NCBI RefSeq assembly: GCF_012489685.1
Contig: NC_080043.1
Coordinates: 13,634,223-13,698,222, forward strand
DNA: 64,000 nucleotides
Direction of reading: 5' to 3'
DNA from: Lotus japonicus
Taxonomy: Eukaryota > Streptophyta > Magnoliopsida > Fabales > Fabaceae
Shown: in pieces, positions 11,406 through 22,143 of the stretch
Position numbering within the stretch: position 1 is the stretch's first letter
Layout of the letters: the number at the start of each line of letters is the position of its first letter
Notes under the pieces: model-generated
The model's database searches: none
What the model was told of the DNA's origin: nothing
Seen by the model: only the letters and a program-made list of their open reading frames with translations
Made by a program: the position numbers and the translations under genes

Positions 11406-13244
11406 CTAGATATAATACCCGTGCGATGCACGGGTTTATTTACAATAATCTTTATCATTACAAAAAATTATTATACTTTAAAGGAATATTAAAATCATTT
11501 TTTAATTATAAGTATTATAAAAATCTTGAGACAATTTAGAGTTTTTTGTGTGTGAATAAATACATACTCAAATCTAATAATTTATTTTAATAGTTAGCAC
11601 TGAATTATATTTACTAACTCATTTATTTTATAAACTAAAAAAAATTTGTAAGTTTGAAATATATTATCAAATAAGTTATAATAATAACAAAATTTTTTGT
11701 GTGCTTTTATCAACAAAAAAGTAATTTTAAAATTATAATAAGTCGTAACTTTAATAGTTCTTTCAAAAAATAATTAAATAACGTAATTTTTTTTTTTGTA
11801 GTTAGTTTCCTCCTTGTTAAGTCATTTTCACTAATATATAATAGATCAAAAAATGTATAATTTTTTTCCAAATAATACACAAACACCTTATTGTGAAAAT
11901 TTTAATTTTAAAGTTATTTTGTCTAAATTTTTTATTCATAATTAATATTTTATTAATAATTAATATTTATTCTCGATATTTGTTCATATATGAAAACATT
12001 ACCTAGTTTCATTTTATGAGTGTTTAATTTGTTTATATAGCAAAGTTTGGTTTTTTATTATTAAAAATAGTGAGTAAGCAATATGAAAAACGAAAAGTCA
12101 TCAGTTTTTTTTAAAGAGTTAAATAAGGGGTCTTCATTTCTACTATTGTATTTAATGTTATGGTTCAAGTCTTTTGTACATATTTATATTATAGAAGATA
12201 TAGATAGATATATTTCAAATATTTTTTTTCTTAATTATTTTTATTAATAGATATCATTTTTACTTAATTAATCTAATTTTTAATACTATTTACATATAAA
12301 TATATTTCTTTGTTTTTTTTAATATTTAATTTTTTTCTCAATTTATTATTAATAATTAAAATTCTAATTATTTTTAATTAATACTTAAAAAATTATTTTT
12401 TTATAAGAAACTCAAAAGTTTTAGGTCCTTGGTTCGGGTTGTTTTTCTTGGTTGGTTCTTTTCATGGTTGGGGTTTCTTTCTGCTACTGGTTTTTTCTAA
12501 TCCTTTTGAGGAGGGTGTATATCTTGATTATTTCCTCAATATCATATCAATATAATTTTTGCTTTCGAAAAAAAAGAAACTCAAAAGTTGGTAACAAACT
12601 ATTTTTAATTTATGACTTTGTAGTCTTTTTAATGTGTTTAATGCTCTTATTGCTAATGTGATTAATGCTATTTTTTCAAGTCTCCTTTACATATGTATAT
12701 AGATAATTTTTTTAATTTTAAAACTATTTTATCTAAATTATTTGTTAATAAATATTATTTTCTTATTGAACTTAATTTTTAATATTTGTGAAATACAAAA
12801 CTCAAGTAAATTTTTAGTTTATGAATGTTGTTATTTAAGATAAATAGTTGAATAGTTTTTGACAATATAAATTTTTTAATTTTAATTTTATTATTGTTTA
12901 ATATATTTATTACAATTTTTCTTATATTGTTGAATAGTTGTTATTATTGTTTAATATATTTATTACAATTGTTTAATGGATATGCACTGTCAGTGTAAAG
13001 AAGTTTTACACTGACGTCCAATCACATTATGTCACATAAGACTAAGTAGTTACAAATCTTTTTAATTTTAATTAGTAAATTAATAAATTGCTGATGTGGC
13101 GGAAATCAATTGGGTGCATGTGTAAAACAAGTTTATACTGTCAGTGCATCTCCTATTTTCTCTTATTACATTGCAACACTTGAGTTTTGCTTATGTATTT
13201 AATGCTAAAACTCAAGTGTGCTTTACATATATATATATAGAAGA
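11406..13244 (-). mobile_element. Non-autonomous Helitron, minus strand, 1,839 bp
   Basis: The plus strand reads A, then CTAG at 11,406, a hairpin CCCGTGCGATGCACGGG about 13 bases in, an AT-rich body, and GA at 13,243-13,244 followed by T. On the minus strand this is 5'-TC ... hairpin ... CTAG-3' between A and T, the exact Helitron rule. The paralogous site in unit 3 (46,118/46,119) lacks the insert and reads straight through, which proves both ends. There is no Rep or helicase coding; it must have moved with enzymes from elsewhere. It carries a LINE tail. Confidence 0.93.
12421..12573 (+). mobile_element. 5'-truncated LINE tail with 16-bp target duplication
   Basis: AAGAAACTCAAAAGTT occurs at 12,405-12,420 and at 12,574-12,589. 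Between the copies lies a T/G-rich 3' UTR-like sequence ending in CTTTCG and an A run. This is standard target-primed insertion of a short LINE 3' end into the Helitron body. Confidence 0.85.
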
Positions 13245-13843
13245 TTATCGTTGATAAGTTAATATAGTCCAGCATAATTAGTTGGTTAATTTTTGTTTTC
13301 ATTACAAGAGAAAAGGCAGTTGGTTAATTAAAGAATGGAAGTCGTTCTTTAATCACTGACTTAATTGTAATTATTATATATGTTATGTTATTTGGTCGTC
13401 TTGCCCAACAAAAAATAGCATTGGCTCTATAGGTGTTTTGGCCGACCTGGATGATTGGGTCGGCCATAATTACATTGGTATAGTAGTGCGGTTTGTTTTT
13501 CCGGCATGCCATGCATAACAAGTTTGTTTTAATTTCTAAATTTGTATATAAATTATTGAAAGTGACTTATTTATAAGAACTAAGTTAAGATATATAATTA
13601 GCATATCAAGCAATATGAAGTCATAAAAAACGTTTATTTATAATTCGGAGCACAAAACATAACTTTCTCTTATTGATTTTACATTCACAGCACATACATA
13701 CATGATGCTCTCAACATGGCCTTAGCATTAATTTGCTAAAGCTATTGTGCAAGAGCTTTAGCAAATTAGGATAGTAGAATTGAAGCAGTGGTACGAGACC
13801 ACTTATTTAATACATATAAGTCAAACATGTCTCCTTGCAAGTT

Positions 13844-14083
13844 CTAGAAATGGGTGTTGTCTTCAACTGGAGGGTGCTTACCATAAGGAGGGTACTTCTT
13901 GTATGGTGGCTTCTTGTAGGGTGGCTTGTAAACAGGTGACTTGTAATGTGGTGGCTTCTTGTAGATAGGCTGATGTCCATACTTTGGGTGTTTGTAGAAA
14001 TCCTCCTCAGCATTAAACCCTTGAGGGATGAGGATCAGAGCTGCAAGGAACACAACTAGCAAGGATAAGAAATAAGAAGCCAT
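13844..14083 (-). CDS. Small proline-rich cell-wall protein (PRP/ENOD-like), copy 2
   Basis: This 79-residue protein starts MASYFLSLLVVFLAALILIP, a strong signal peptide with a likely cleavage after the GFNA region. The mature part is Lys/Tyr/Pro-rich with repeats of the KPPYKKPP type and ends PPVEDNTHF. It lacks known enzyme motifs. Such proteins belong to the legume repetitive proline-rich/early-nodulin group, are secreted, and are cross-linked into the wall through Tyr and hydroxyproline. It is a single-exon gene in an intact frame. The start is fixed by the signal peptide and by conservation in three copies. Which tissue expresses it cannot be told from sequence. Confidence 0.85.
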   Translation of the reverse strand: MASYFLSLLVVFLAALILIPQGFNAEEDFYKHPKYGHQPIYKKPPHYKSPVYKPPYKKPPYKKYPPYGKHPPVEDNTHF

Positions 14084-14094
14084 CTTAGTGTTGG

Positions 14095-14345
14095 TGTATT
14101 TTCTACATGCATGGTATGGTCCATTTTATACTAGTTTGAGGACTCTATTGTGGGGGGGTGATCTCAATCCAAGTCCAATTATTATTTGAACACTCACTAC
14201 TCCAATTGTCAAAGTTGAGTGTGGATTATTCAAAAATGATAAAAAACTTTGGTCCCATGTAATTAATAGTAGGAAGCAAAGCTGGACACGTGATCGGTAA
14301 CCAATCCATTAAATTCCATGGATTCCCACTTGTTATCTATATTTA
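14095..14345 (-). promoter_or_regulatory. Promoter of proline-rich gene copy 2
   Basis: On the minus strand a TATA box (TATAAAAT, about 14,123-14,130) lies roughly 40 bp before the ATG, so the leader is very short. An RY-type CATGCATG lies at about 14,106-14,113, and a G-box CACGTG at 14,287-14,292 sits next to CCAAT. The block is repeated with few changes before copy 3 (about 46,945-47,180) and, displaced, at 9,085-9,360. G-box and RY elements suggest light, ABA or seed-type control, but that is inference. Confidence 0.55.
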
Positions 14346-14712
14346 TCTCTTTTCAAATGAATGATATTATAATTATAAAATCAAATTAAAAGTTGCAGTT
14401 TTAACTTTAAATAACTTTACAATCTATTATAAATAATCTTATTGTATTCTTCAATAATAATTATAACTTCATTTTTCTAGCTTCTAAATAACTTTTTTAT
14501 TTTAAAAGTAAGTTATATAAGTCTACAAAATATTATCAAATGGATACTCCTTATTCCAAAAACTTTTTGTAATTTTTGCGAACAAATAAATATCAAATAT
14601 TAGACTTGTGTGAAAATGGCGTATTCAATTATTAAAAAATTTCTGGTCCCCACCCATATATTATTATGCATTACTTTTTTACCTACCCATGGGCTAGTAG
14701 CAAATTCTTAGA

Positions 14713-14820
14713 TTTTTTTTTTTACATCGAAAAAATAAATTGCACCCGCCAGAAATCGATCCCTGGACCTCCCCTGCCCAACCCATATATCCCTCAGCTC
14801 CTACAACTTGAGCTACGGGA
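14713..14820 (-). mobile_element. tRNA-derived SINE, minus strand
   Basis: On the minus strand the head reads GTAGCTCAAGTTGTAGGAGC (box A-like) and then GGTCCAGGGATCGATTTC (box B-like), with a short GGGTGCAATTTAT body and an A tail (the T run at 14,713-14,727). There is no anticodon arm, so it is a SINE and not a tRNA gene. A copy sits at the same place in unit 3 (about 47,559-47,671). Confidence 0.75.
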
Positions 14821-14927
14821 ATCTTATTATTAAAATACAAAGTATATATGTAATTCTGGGTTACTTTTAACGGATTTTTTTAATTTATTTTAATTTTAAA
14901 TATAATTAGTCTGATTAGTAAAAAGTT

Positions 14928-15033
14928 TTTTTGGAATGATAGCTCAAATGGTAAGAGCTGAGACATGTGCATTAGGAGGGGAAGATTCAGATCAATCACT
15001 GAATGGTGTTTTTTATCTTTTCTATGTAAAAAA
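14928..15033 (+). mobile_element. tRNA-derived SINE with 11-bp target duplication
   Basis: AGTAAAAAGTT flanks it at 14,917-14,927 and 15,034-15,044. The insert begins with a tRNA-like head (ATAGCTCAAATGGTAAGAGC, box A) and ends with an A run. Box B is diverged. The same insertion with the same duplication is in unit 3 (47,783-47,888), so it predates the tandem duplication. Confidence 0.8.
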
Positions 15034-15044
15034 AGTAAAAAGTT

Positions 15045-15576
15045 AGTCTACTAATTATTTATAAATCATTTTTTTACGGGGGATTATGCAATCTAAAATG
15101 TCAAAACAAATACAAGACTGAAATTGGCAGAAAAATCAACTAAGCAAATCGAGTTCGGATAAGGAACACCTAACATACATTAATTCATATTAATATATGT
15201 TAAAAAATATTTTGATGTGTATCTATATTTTTATTTTTTTTTATAAGCAATGGTATTATCTTAAGGGGTACAGGTAAAAGGGGAACCCAAACCCAAAATA
15301 CAATAAGAGAAAACAAGAGAAAAAAAGGAAACAAGAGCTATAACAGAGGAAAAAACATAATAATGATTCATAGACATAGGAATAGTCGAAACACCCCAAA
15401 CACCCCTTTTTCCTGCGAATTTGGTCAAATAATACACTGAACTAACCACCTAAATACACATGACTAACCATAAAGCACGTAACCGTGTAAAGTTGAAATT
15501 CCTAAATTAGGGATTTGGCCAAATAATACACTGAACTAACCACCTAAATACACATGACTAACCATAAAGCACATAA
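15045..15576. other. LINE scar and internal 91-bp tandem repeat
   Basis: 15,240-15,340 is the 3' end of the minus-strand LINE that is longer at 48,114-48,950; the T run at 15,226-15,242 is its poly-A tail. It then breaks off. A block beginning TTGGTCAAATAATACACTGA at about 15,420 is repeated at about 15,511. Unit 3 has more than 10 kb of sequence at this place, so unit 2 carries a deletion that fuses the LINE to the inside of a Helitron. Confidence 0.6.
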
Positions 15577-16212
15577 CCCAAATCCAATAATCAATTCTGT
15601 AATGTTAAGTTACTTTTAGAAATTTAAGTAATCATTCATTGCGTAGAAATTTAAGTAATAATTAAAAATCTTATAATTGAGGTGGAGTAATAATTAGGTT
15701 GATCAAAATGGACTCAGGTTTTGAGTTTGCTCGGCGTAGAAATTTAAGTAATAATTAAAAATCTTATAATTGAGGTGGAGTAATAATTAGGTTGACCAAA
15801 ATGGACTCAGGTTGTGAGTTCGCTCGGCTCAACCCACTTATGGGGTGGGTTCAGTTGGAAAAATACAGGTTTACATTTAGGTGAATTTTTTTTTCTTCGT
15901 TCAATAACTTAATAGGGTAGACAAATGAAAATCACATCATGTTATGTTTATCTTATTTCAATTTCAATATAATGCATTCCTTAAAAATTTGGTTCTTATT
16001 ACTATTCAAATGTTGACATTGTGAGGTCTATACAACCTCATCAAATTAATATATTTGCTGTAGTTCATTCATCTACATGTTTGTAACATATGTTCGGTTC
16101 CATATATGTTCTACTTGTTAAAAAGAGTCTAAACTAAGTCAAAATATATTTCTACTGATTCATCTTTACAATAAGTTTAATAGTCGTACAACGCACTGGT
16201 AAAGAAGACTAG
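15577..16212 (+). mobile_element. Helitron 3' end left after deletion
   Basis: This block matches 58,484-59,114 and, over its last 290 bases, the 3' end of the 12.4-kb Helitron (45,420-45,696). It ends with a decayed hairpin (CGTACAACGCACTGG) and CTAG at 16,209-16,212. The 5' part of the element is missing in this unit. An internal 116-bp direct repeat starts GTAGAAATTTAAGTAATAAT. Confidence 0.75.
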
Positions 16213-16709
16213 TTTTAGTTTGATATACACTTATTTAATCTTCTGAACATTACTCTCTCCCGCTGAGTAATGGTATGGGAATTAGGTAGTGATATCATTA
16301 GCATGGACATAAGTTTACGTTGTCAATTGCTTCTAAATTGATCACCTCTATTTGCTATTTTTTCGAGTGGCTCTATTATATTGGCTATGTTCTTTTGTCA
16401 TTGTTTGGTGTATTATTTTGCTTAGATGCTAATGTTATAACTTTTATTATGGCCTTGGGAATCTTTCTTATTTTGTTGTGTGAGAATAGAAACGAGTAAA
16501 GAAAGGGTAGAGCGAGAAACATACAAAATGGTGACGCCGTGCGGCCAAATTGCTCAGGTCTGCGACTATAGAGCAGTTATAGTTTCATTCAATGTTTAGA
16601 AAATCGGACCGATCATCGAACCGGTCGAGGCGTTGGTTTAAGGTTTAAAGGTCGAACCGGGATCGGACCGTATTTATTTAAATAATATATTCTATTAAAT
16701 GTATAGTTT

Positions 16710-16800
16710 CGAGGGTTAGCTCAAGTGGTAAGAGCTAGGAGACATAAGGTTTGGGGAGGGGAAGGTCTAGGGTTCGAATCCTGGAAGGGAAATTTGAAGG
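16710..16800 (+). mobile_element. tRNA-derived SINE with both Pol III promoter boxes
   Basis: Box A TAGCTCAAGTGG (16,717-16,728) and a perfect box B GGTTCGAATCC (16,771-16,781) lie about 43 bp apart. The intervening sequence does not form an anticodon arm, and no CCA-ready acceptor stem is seen. The orthologous copy in unit 3 is at about 59,612-59,702 with both boxes kept. Confidence 0.8.
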
Positions 16801-16830
16801 AATTTTCTAACTTACTAACAACCAACCACT

Positions 16831-18250
16831 GTAGCTGTGGGTGATGGTCGCAATACAAAATTCTGGTATGACCCATGGGCAAATGATTTAGCTTTATGCG
16901 ATCTTTTCCCTCGTCTCTTCTCCTTGTGCGAATTTAAGGAAGCAAGGCTGGCTGATGTGGGGGTGTTTAATGCAAACAGATGGCAGTGGTCGTTCACTTT
17001 TCGTCGGAATCTCTTTGTTTGGGAAGAAGAGCTATTGCTCCAATTCCGTGCATTAATTAATTGTTGTGTCCCAGCCAGAAGCCGAGAAGACATGATTATT
17101 TGGAGATTGAGCAGGAATGGATTGTATTCTGTGAAAGATATGTGTCGGTGGTATGAAGACCAGGTTTTTTTGCAACAAGGGTGGCGTGTTCCTAATGTCA
17201 TCTCCAAACTCCTGCCTCCTAAAGTCGGTCTGTTTTTTTGGCAAGCTATTAGAAACAAGATTGCAACAAAGGCCAATCTCCAATCCAGAGGTGTTATCCT
17301 TCCTAACTCTGATTCTTGTGCTCTTTGTAATGAGGTGAGTGAAAGTACCTCCCATTTATTTCTACACTGCCATCACTCTTGGTGTTTGTGGTCCTCTATT
17401 TTGTTGAGGGAAGGGGTTGCTTGGTGTGTGCCTGCGTCCCTGACTGTTCTTATGGCTGAATGGGACTTTCTGCGCTTCCTCTCTGATAAAACACTGTGGA
17501 GTTTAATTCCTTATGCCTTGGTGTGGTCCTTATGGCTTTCGCGCAATGACTCTTGCTTCAATCAGAAACAATTTTCGGCTACTGAGGTGTGGGATGCGCA
17601 TATTCTCAAGATTGGTTGGTGGGCTCTCCCTCTCTTGCAGACTTGTACTTATTCTATTGATCAGTTGTCCAGGAATTTCGAGTCCATTAAACTCCCTGCG
17701 AGGCCACAGAAAATTCGAACTGCTGTTTGGGTTCCTCCGGATGCTGGTATTTTTAAAATAAATGTGGACGGGGCTGCTAGGGGAAGTCCTGGTATATGCG
17801 CTATTGGTGGTGTGATTTTCAATTTTTTGAAGGAAGTGGTGGGTTTCTTCTCAAAGAATATAGGGGAAGGTTTTGCATTCGAAGCTGAGGTTAAAGCTGT
17901 TCATGAGGCTTTACTGTTCTGTGTTTCCAGAAATCTGAGGAATTTGGTTCTTGAAAGTGACTCTTCGCTTGCCGTCGGTTGGGTTAATAACCACTCCAAT
18001 AGACCTTGGAAGCTTCTTAATCTCCTAAATCAAATTGACTGTTGGGTTGTGGAGGTAAATTGTCTCAAAGTCTCACACATTTTCCGTGAAGCAAACACTA
18101 GCGCAGATAGATTGGCGAAACGTGGTGCTGCTTTCACAAAAGAGCTTGTTTATTTTAATTCTTTCATTGCTTTGTAACAGCCCAGTTGGGGGGGTTTTGT
18201 CTCCATCTTTTTTTCCTATTCAATAAATCTGCTTTGTTCTCAAAAAAAAA
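16831..18250 (+). mobile_element. 5'-truncated LINE (non-LTR retrotransposon) with poly-A tail
   Basis: The insert is bounded on the right by ten A residues ending at 18,250. The empty site is at 59,732/59,733 in unit 3, so the element entered unit 2 after duplication. It starts in mid-coding (VAVGDGRN), lacks the endonuclease and reverse-transcriptase domains, and keeps the C-terminal part plus a short 3' UTR ending CAATAAATCTGCTTTG. No target duplication is visible. Confidence 0.9.
16837..18177 (+). pseudogene. C-terminal part of LINE ORF2: zinc-binding region and RNase H
   Basis: 446 codons are open. Residues 1-30 (GDGRNTKFWYDPW) are the usual post-RT segment. A zf-RVT domain spans about residues 90-185, with CALCNEVSESTSHLFLHC. 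An RNase H domain spans about residues 305-435, with the acidic residues in INVDGAA (about 310), FEAEVKA (about 349), LESDSS (about 374) and SADRLA (about 424). The RT itself is absent, so the protein could not support transposition. The undisturbed frame suggests a young insertion. Confidence 0.88.
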
Positions 18251-19246
18251 ACATTTACCTATAAAAAAAATTATAAATACAGTATTTTGATTTTTGAATG
18301 AGTTCTGTTCTTTTTTAATCAATCGTGCTTCATTTAAAAGAAAAAGGCCAACGGCCCAATGTCAAAAAACTATCAATATATCATCATTAAATAAAGCAAT
18401 AGCACTTGACAAAAAAAAATATAGCAATAGCACCACACAACTAGTGGAAGCAAAAGATCGAAAAAGAAAAAAAAAAGCCGAAAAGACACAATATGATTAG
18501 GCACCTGGGAGGGATGGTTTTCCTGCTCTTTTTTATCAGAATTTCAGGCATGTGTGCACTTGTGAGTACCATCGGGAAGTTTAAATTACATATCTCTACC
18601 CATGTACCTATCTCTCCAATGGTGATTAATTTAACTATTTCAGGTTCATGTATCAGCTATCATTTCTAATGGACCTTTCAGGTAAACTACCATATTTTCC
18701 AGCTGCTCAGAACCCATGAATCTTGATATTATTTGGTTTTTAAGTTTTGACAATATTGGACTAACTAACTTGTTTCATGGTTAATCAGTGTCTCAATTTT
18801 TAAATGGACTTAAACATGTACGTTAATCCTATAAACTTAGAAAGCAGAACAGCGTATGGACTAAGGAAAACACTATAAACACTATAAACTCTAAATGTTA
18901 TGGCGCTCAATTCTCTCTTTAGATCTTATCTTTCTCAAATTAATTAGTTTGCACAATTTGAATTATTATGACTTTGTTATGTTATTAAACTCTGAGATTC
19001 ATTTAATTGCAGATATGTACTTAATTGAATTTTACAGGCAATATATATCATTTGGGAAATCTCTCCTAGTGTATTTGTTGTAGTTGTAGTTGTAGTTTAT
19101 AAGCTTTCATTTGGACCTTTAACGTTGTCAAATATTTTCAATTGAGTTGCCATTATAACTAATTATTATCTGGTTTTTGACAATTATCAACAAGGGTGAA
19201 CTCAGCTGGGTCCCCAATTTACCTGCTCAGTCCATCATTTGCAGCT
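18251..19246. other. Unit 2 non-coding DNA shared with unit 3, no gene recognised
   Basis: Matches 59,733-60,742 with small changes. Open frames near 18,480-18,660 and 59,990-60,166 encode a similar hydrophobic peptide but are disrupted differently in the two copies, so they are unlikely to be genes. Confidence 0.4.
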
Positions 19247-19391
19247 TTATTGTTGTAGTATCTTCCTGTTTGTTGATATAGCCATCCAAGCTTTCCACCA
19301 AACAGCATAAGGCTTGTAGAAGCCCATCATCTTCAAAATCGATCTGTCCACGATGTCAAAGCTAATATGGTAGAATTTCGGAGTGGCTGGG
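19247..19391 (-). pseudogene. Terminal exon-like fragment of an unidentified plant gene
   Basis: On the minus strand a TTTCAG splice acceptor precedes 145 bp open to a TAA. The peptide contains FYHISFDIVDRSILKMMGFY and KPYAVWWKAWMAISTN. The same exon at 60,743-60,887 keeps the frame with only a few changes. I do not recognise the family. No upstream exon was identified, so it is probably a gene fragment captured or stranded before the duplication. Confidence 0.5.
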
Positions 19392-20923
19392 CTGAAATAT
19401 TTGTGAATAACTAAAACTTTGTTGTTATTTTAATCATTCACTTTGCTGTTATTTTTCTGTTTCTAGCATCAAGTGGGTTCATTTGAGATTCTTTCAAACC
19501 GGACTCTTTATGATTAAATCTAACAGTTGTGATTTATTTTTATGTTTTTCATTTCAAAAAAAAAATTTATTTTTATGTTTTCCGTAAAAACATTTTTTTG
19601 ATAAGACATATCCTCTATATATATAAACACTAAAAAAACTATATAAAAAAACACTAAAAAAACAACGCTCTTAATTTGAATACATGTTTTATCAAACAAT
19701 TGTGTAGGAAGATGAATTAAAAGCTTAATATTAAAAAAATATATGTCTATTATAATTATTAGAAATAGACATTCATTGAAATATACTTAATTATAGTTTA
19801 CTAGATTTTTTTACCCGTGCGCAGCACGGCGAAGTTCACATTGTATTTGATACATCAATGAATACTTTGATTATAAAAAAACAATCATACTCATACACCA
19901 ATTTTAGACACACTATTAATATTCAAAAAACATAAATTTGGACACACAATTATAGTGTTCTGTATTCATACACCAATTTAACCAATTTTACACATGTGGC
20001 GTATAAATGATTGAGTTTAATTTTCATGTAAAATGTTCTTACTTGTACATGATTGATTTTGCTCTTATTACCAATACAAAGATTCAAAACAAAATTGATA
20101 TACTAAAATTAATATTTGCCGATTTTTTTAGATCTAGAATTAAGAGAGAAAAAAAAAATGGGCGTTCAACAAAACAAAACTATAACAAATATCACACAAC
20201 CCGCAAAATTTCACACAACTTTTACTTATATTTACTCATAGAATGTTCTTACACGTGCACGGTAAATTTTGCTCATATATGTTAATACTTTCTATTCTCT
20301 CCAAGGCATATTTTTAGTATCGAATTTCCAAAATTTTATATGTATTTACCCTCAATTATTAAAAATAATAAATGTAAACACTAAAGAAATTTCTTGTAAA
20401 TATTAGTTCTTGTGTTATGATTGAGAAATGAGAACAGTTATTGACTTAGTTAATTATAATCAAAGTAGTGTATAGTTAAGAAATGAGAACATAATGACTC
20501 GATACCCATAGTGGATTCCTGAGAAATTAGTACCACTCATTTATCTCAATTTTCTTTGTAGGTCATTTAGATGCAAGTGTAATTTATATATTAACTTAAT
20601 TTTCCCCTGGCAGTTTACATGTAACACTCCATCCACATATCTATTTTGTTGTAGTCATAGGATACATATATATATGTATATATTATTAGAATAATGCCAA
20701 ATATTCCCATACGTCATTAAAGTTTCACCATGGTTCATAATTACAAAGTTACCATTAATCATCTCCTATGAATTCAAAGGTGTCAGCATATGCATACACC
20801 CATAGCTTCACCATGGTTCATAATTACAAAGTTACCTTCAATCATCTCCTATGAATTCAAAGGTGTCAGCATATGCATACACCCATAGCTTAAAAAATCA
20901 AAACACTCACAACAATTGCTCTT
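19392..20923. other. AT-rich end of unit 2 with a minus-strand Helitron end and a tandem repeat
   Basis: CTAG at about 19,801 followed by CCCGTGCGCAGCACGG is a further minus-strand Helitron 3' end, shared with unit 3 (about 61,299-61,325). A sequence of about 93 bp starting CACCATGGTTCATAATTACA is repeated in tandem at about 20,729 and 20,812. Its minus strand is open and reads MNHGEAMGVYAYADTFEF. Confidence 0.5.
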
Positions 20924-21080
20924 AATATATATTCACTATCTAGCTATTTCTCTTGCTCTTTCAGATGTGATTAAACATTGGTTGTTATGTTGCTTTGACT
21001 TTCTCTTCTCTTTCACATACAAAATATGAACTCTTAAAACATTCAAGAACACTAAAAATTCAGAGAAGGTCCAACTTTTC

Positions 21081-21084
<4 letters not shown>

Positions 21085-21134
<50 letters not shown>
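21085..21134. repeat. (TA)n microsatellite at the unit 2/unit 3 junction
   Basis: About 50 bp of alternating TA lies just before the first base of clear unit 3 homology; unit 2 begins in a shorter TA run at 10,024-10,036. Confidence 0.85.
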
Positions 21135-21138
<4 letters not shown>

Positions 21139-21328
21139 TTTATAACTCAATGATTTATGGTTATTTATGAACATGTGTTCTGATAAGGCTTTAGGTTCTT
21201 CAAGCAAATGAGTGAGGGGTGGGATAGTGCACTGCCGACAGATACTACCATTTTGGGTAGTCATTGGAGATTGCGACATAAGTACGTCCACGTTCCACTG
21301 TGCTGTTGACAAGCTAGGCACTAGGCAG

Positions 21329-22143
21329 TAGGGGTGAATATGGCCGGGTAGATCCAATGAACCCGTCCAACCTAATCCGATGAAATAGAAAAAATGTGGG
21401 TTGGATCGGGCAATCGTGTTAATCGGATAGATTTTACTACAACTCAACCAAGTTCGGATCGGATTTCGGATTCAGTTCAAATCTATCTAACCCAACCCAG
21501 AATCCATACATATAATAATATTTTTTTTTATAATTTTACTCATACTTGGAGTGCTAGTGTCGAAGTGATGACTTTTGAAACTTTGAGACTTAAGTATTTG
21601 TAGTTATTTGTCATATTTGAACTTAGAGTATTTGTTTGTATTTATTTGTTACATGTTTATATATAGTTATTTGGCATGTTGGAGACATCTAAGTTATAAG
21701 TGTCATGCCATGACATTTAGTGTTGTTTTTCACTTTTTAGGTACTATTTATTTTAGATTGTTTCATGTCATTTGGTAATGAAGTTTTATGTTTTCATGAT
21801 ATTTGGCTATATGTCATTTATGTGGTATTATTTCATGTTATTTGATATGACTTTTTGTGTCTTTTGCATGCTATTTAGTATTATAACATATTTATTATTT
21901 TTTATAACTTTTTCTAAATTTATAAAAAAATTTGCAATATTTTTTAATATTTCAGATACATTATTATTTTATTATAGAGACCCAATCAATCCATCCAACC
22001 CAATCCGAACTTCGTCGGGTTGGTTCGGATCGGGTCCGAAAAAGAAATTCGTGAAATCCAACCCAACCCAACCCAAACAATTTTGATCGATTTGGATTTC
22101 GTTTTGACCAAAATCCATCCAACTCAATCCATGTGCACCTCTA
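21329..22143. mobile_element. Non-autonomous hAT element, 815 bp
   Basis: The 8-bp duplication CTAGGCAG lies at 21,321-21,328 and 22,144-22,151. Ends are TAGGGGTG on the left and CACCTCTA on the right, an imperfect TIR of the hAT type. Subterminal GGGT/ACCC motifs resemble those of the autonomous hAT at 24,884. The insert is missing at about 10,235 in unit 2. No transposase is encoded. Confidence 0.9.

Larger units (their letters stand above)
10021..20923. repeat. Tandem duplication, unit 2 (about 10.9 kb)
   Basis: Colinear with 21,081-63,195. Matching blocks are 10,021-10,390 with 21,081-22,340; 10,410-10,817 with 23,369-23,871; 10,818-10,887 with 33,179-33,248; 10,888-11,405 with 45,697-46,118; 13,245-15,340 with 46,119-48,240; 15,577-16,830 with 58,484-59,732; and 18,251-20,923 with 59,733-63,195. 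By eye most 60-base lines differ at a few positions. The gaps in the alignment are transposon insertions or deletions listed separately. Confidence 0.92.

Noticed and set aside
16710..16800. Possible tRNA gene
   Set aside because: Boxes A and B are good, but there is no anticodon stem-loop or acceptor stem pairing, and the unit recurs with SINE features. Called a SINE.
21082..21447. 121-residue minus-strand frame
   Set aside because: It crosses the unit junction and TA array and ends in poly Ile-Tyr; composition is that of a translated microsatellite.
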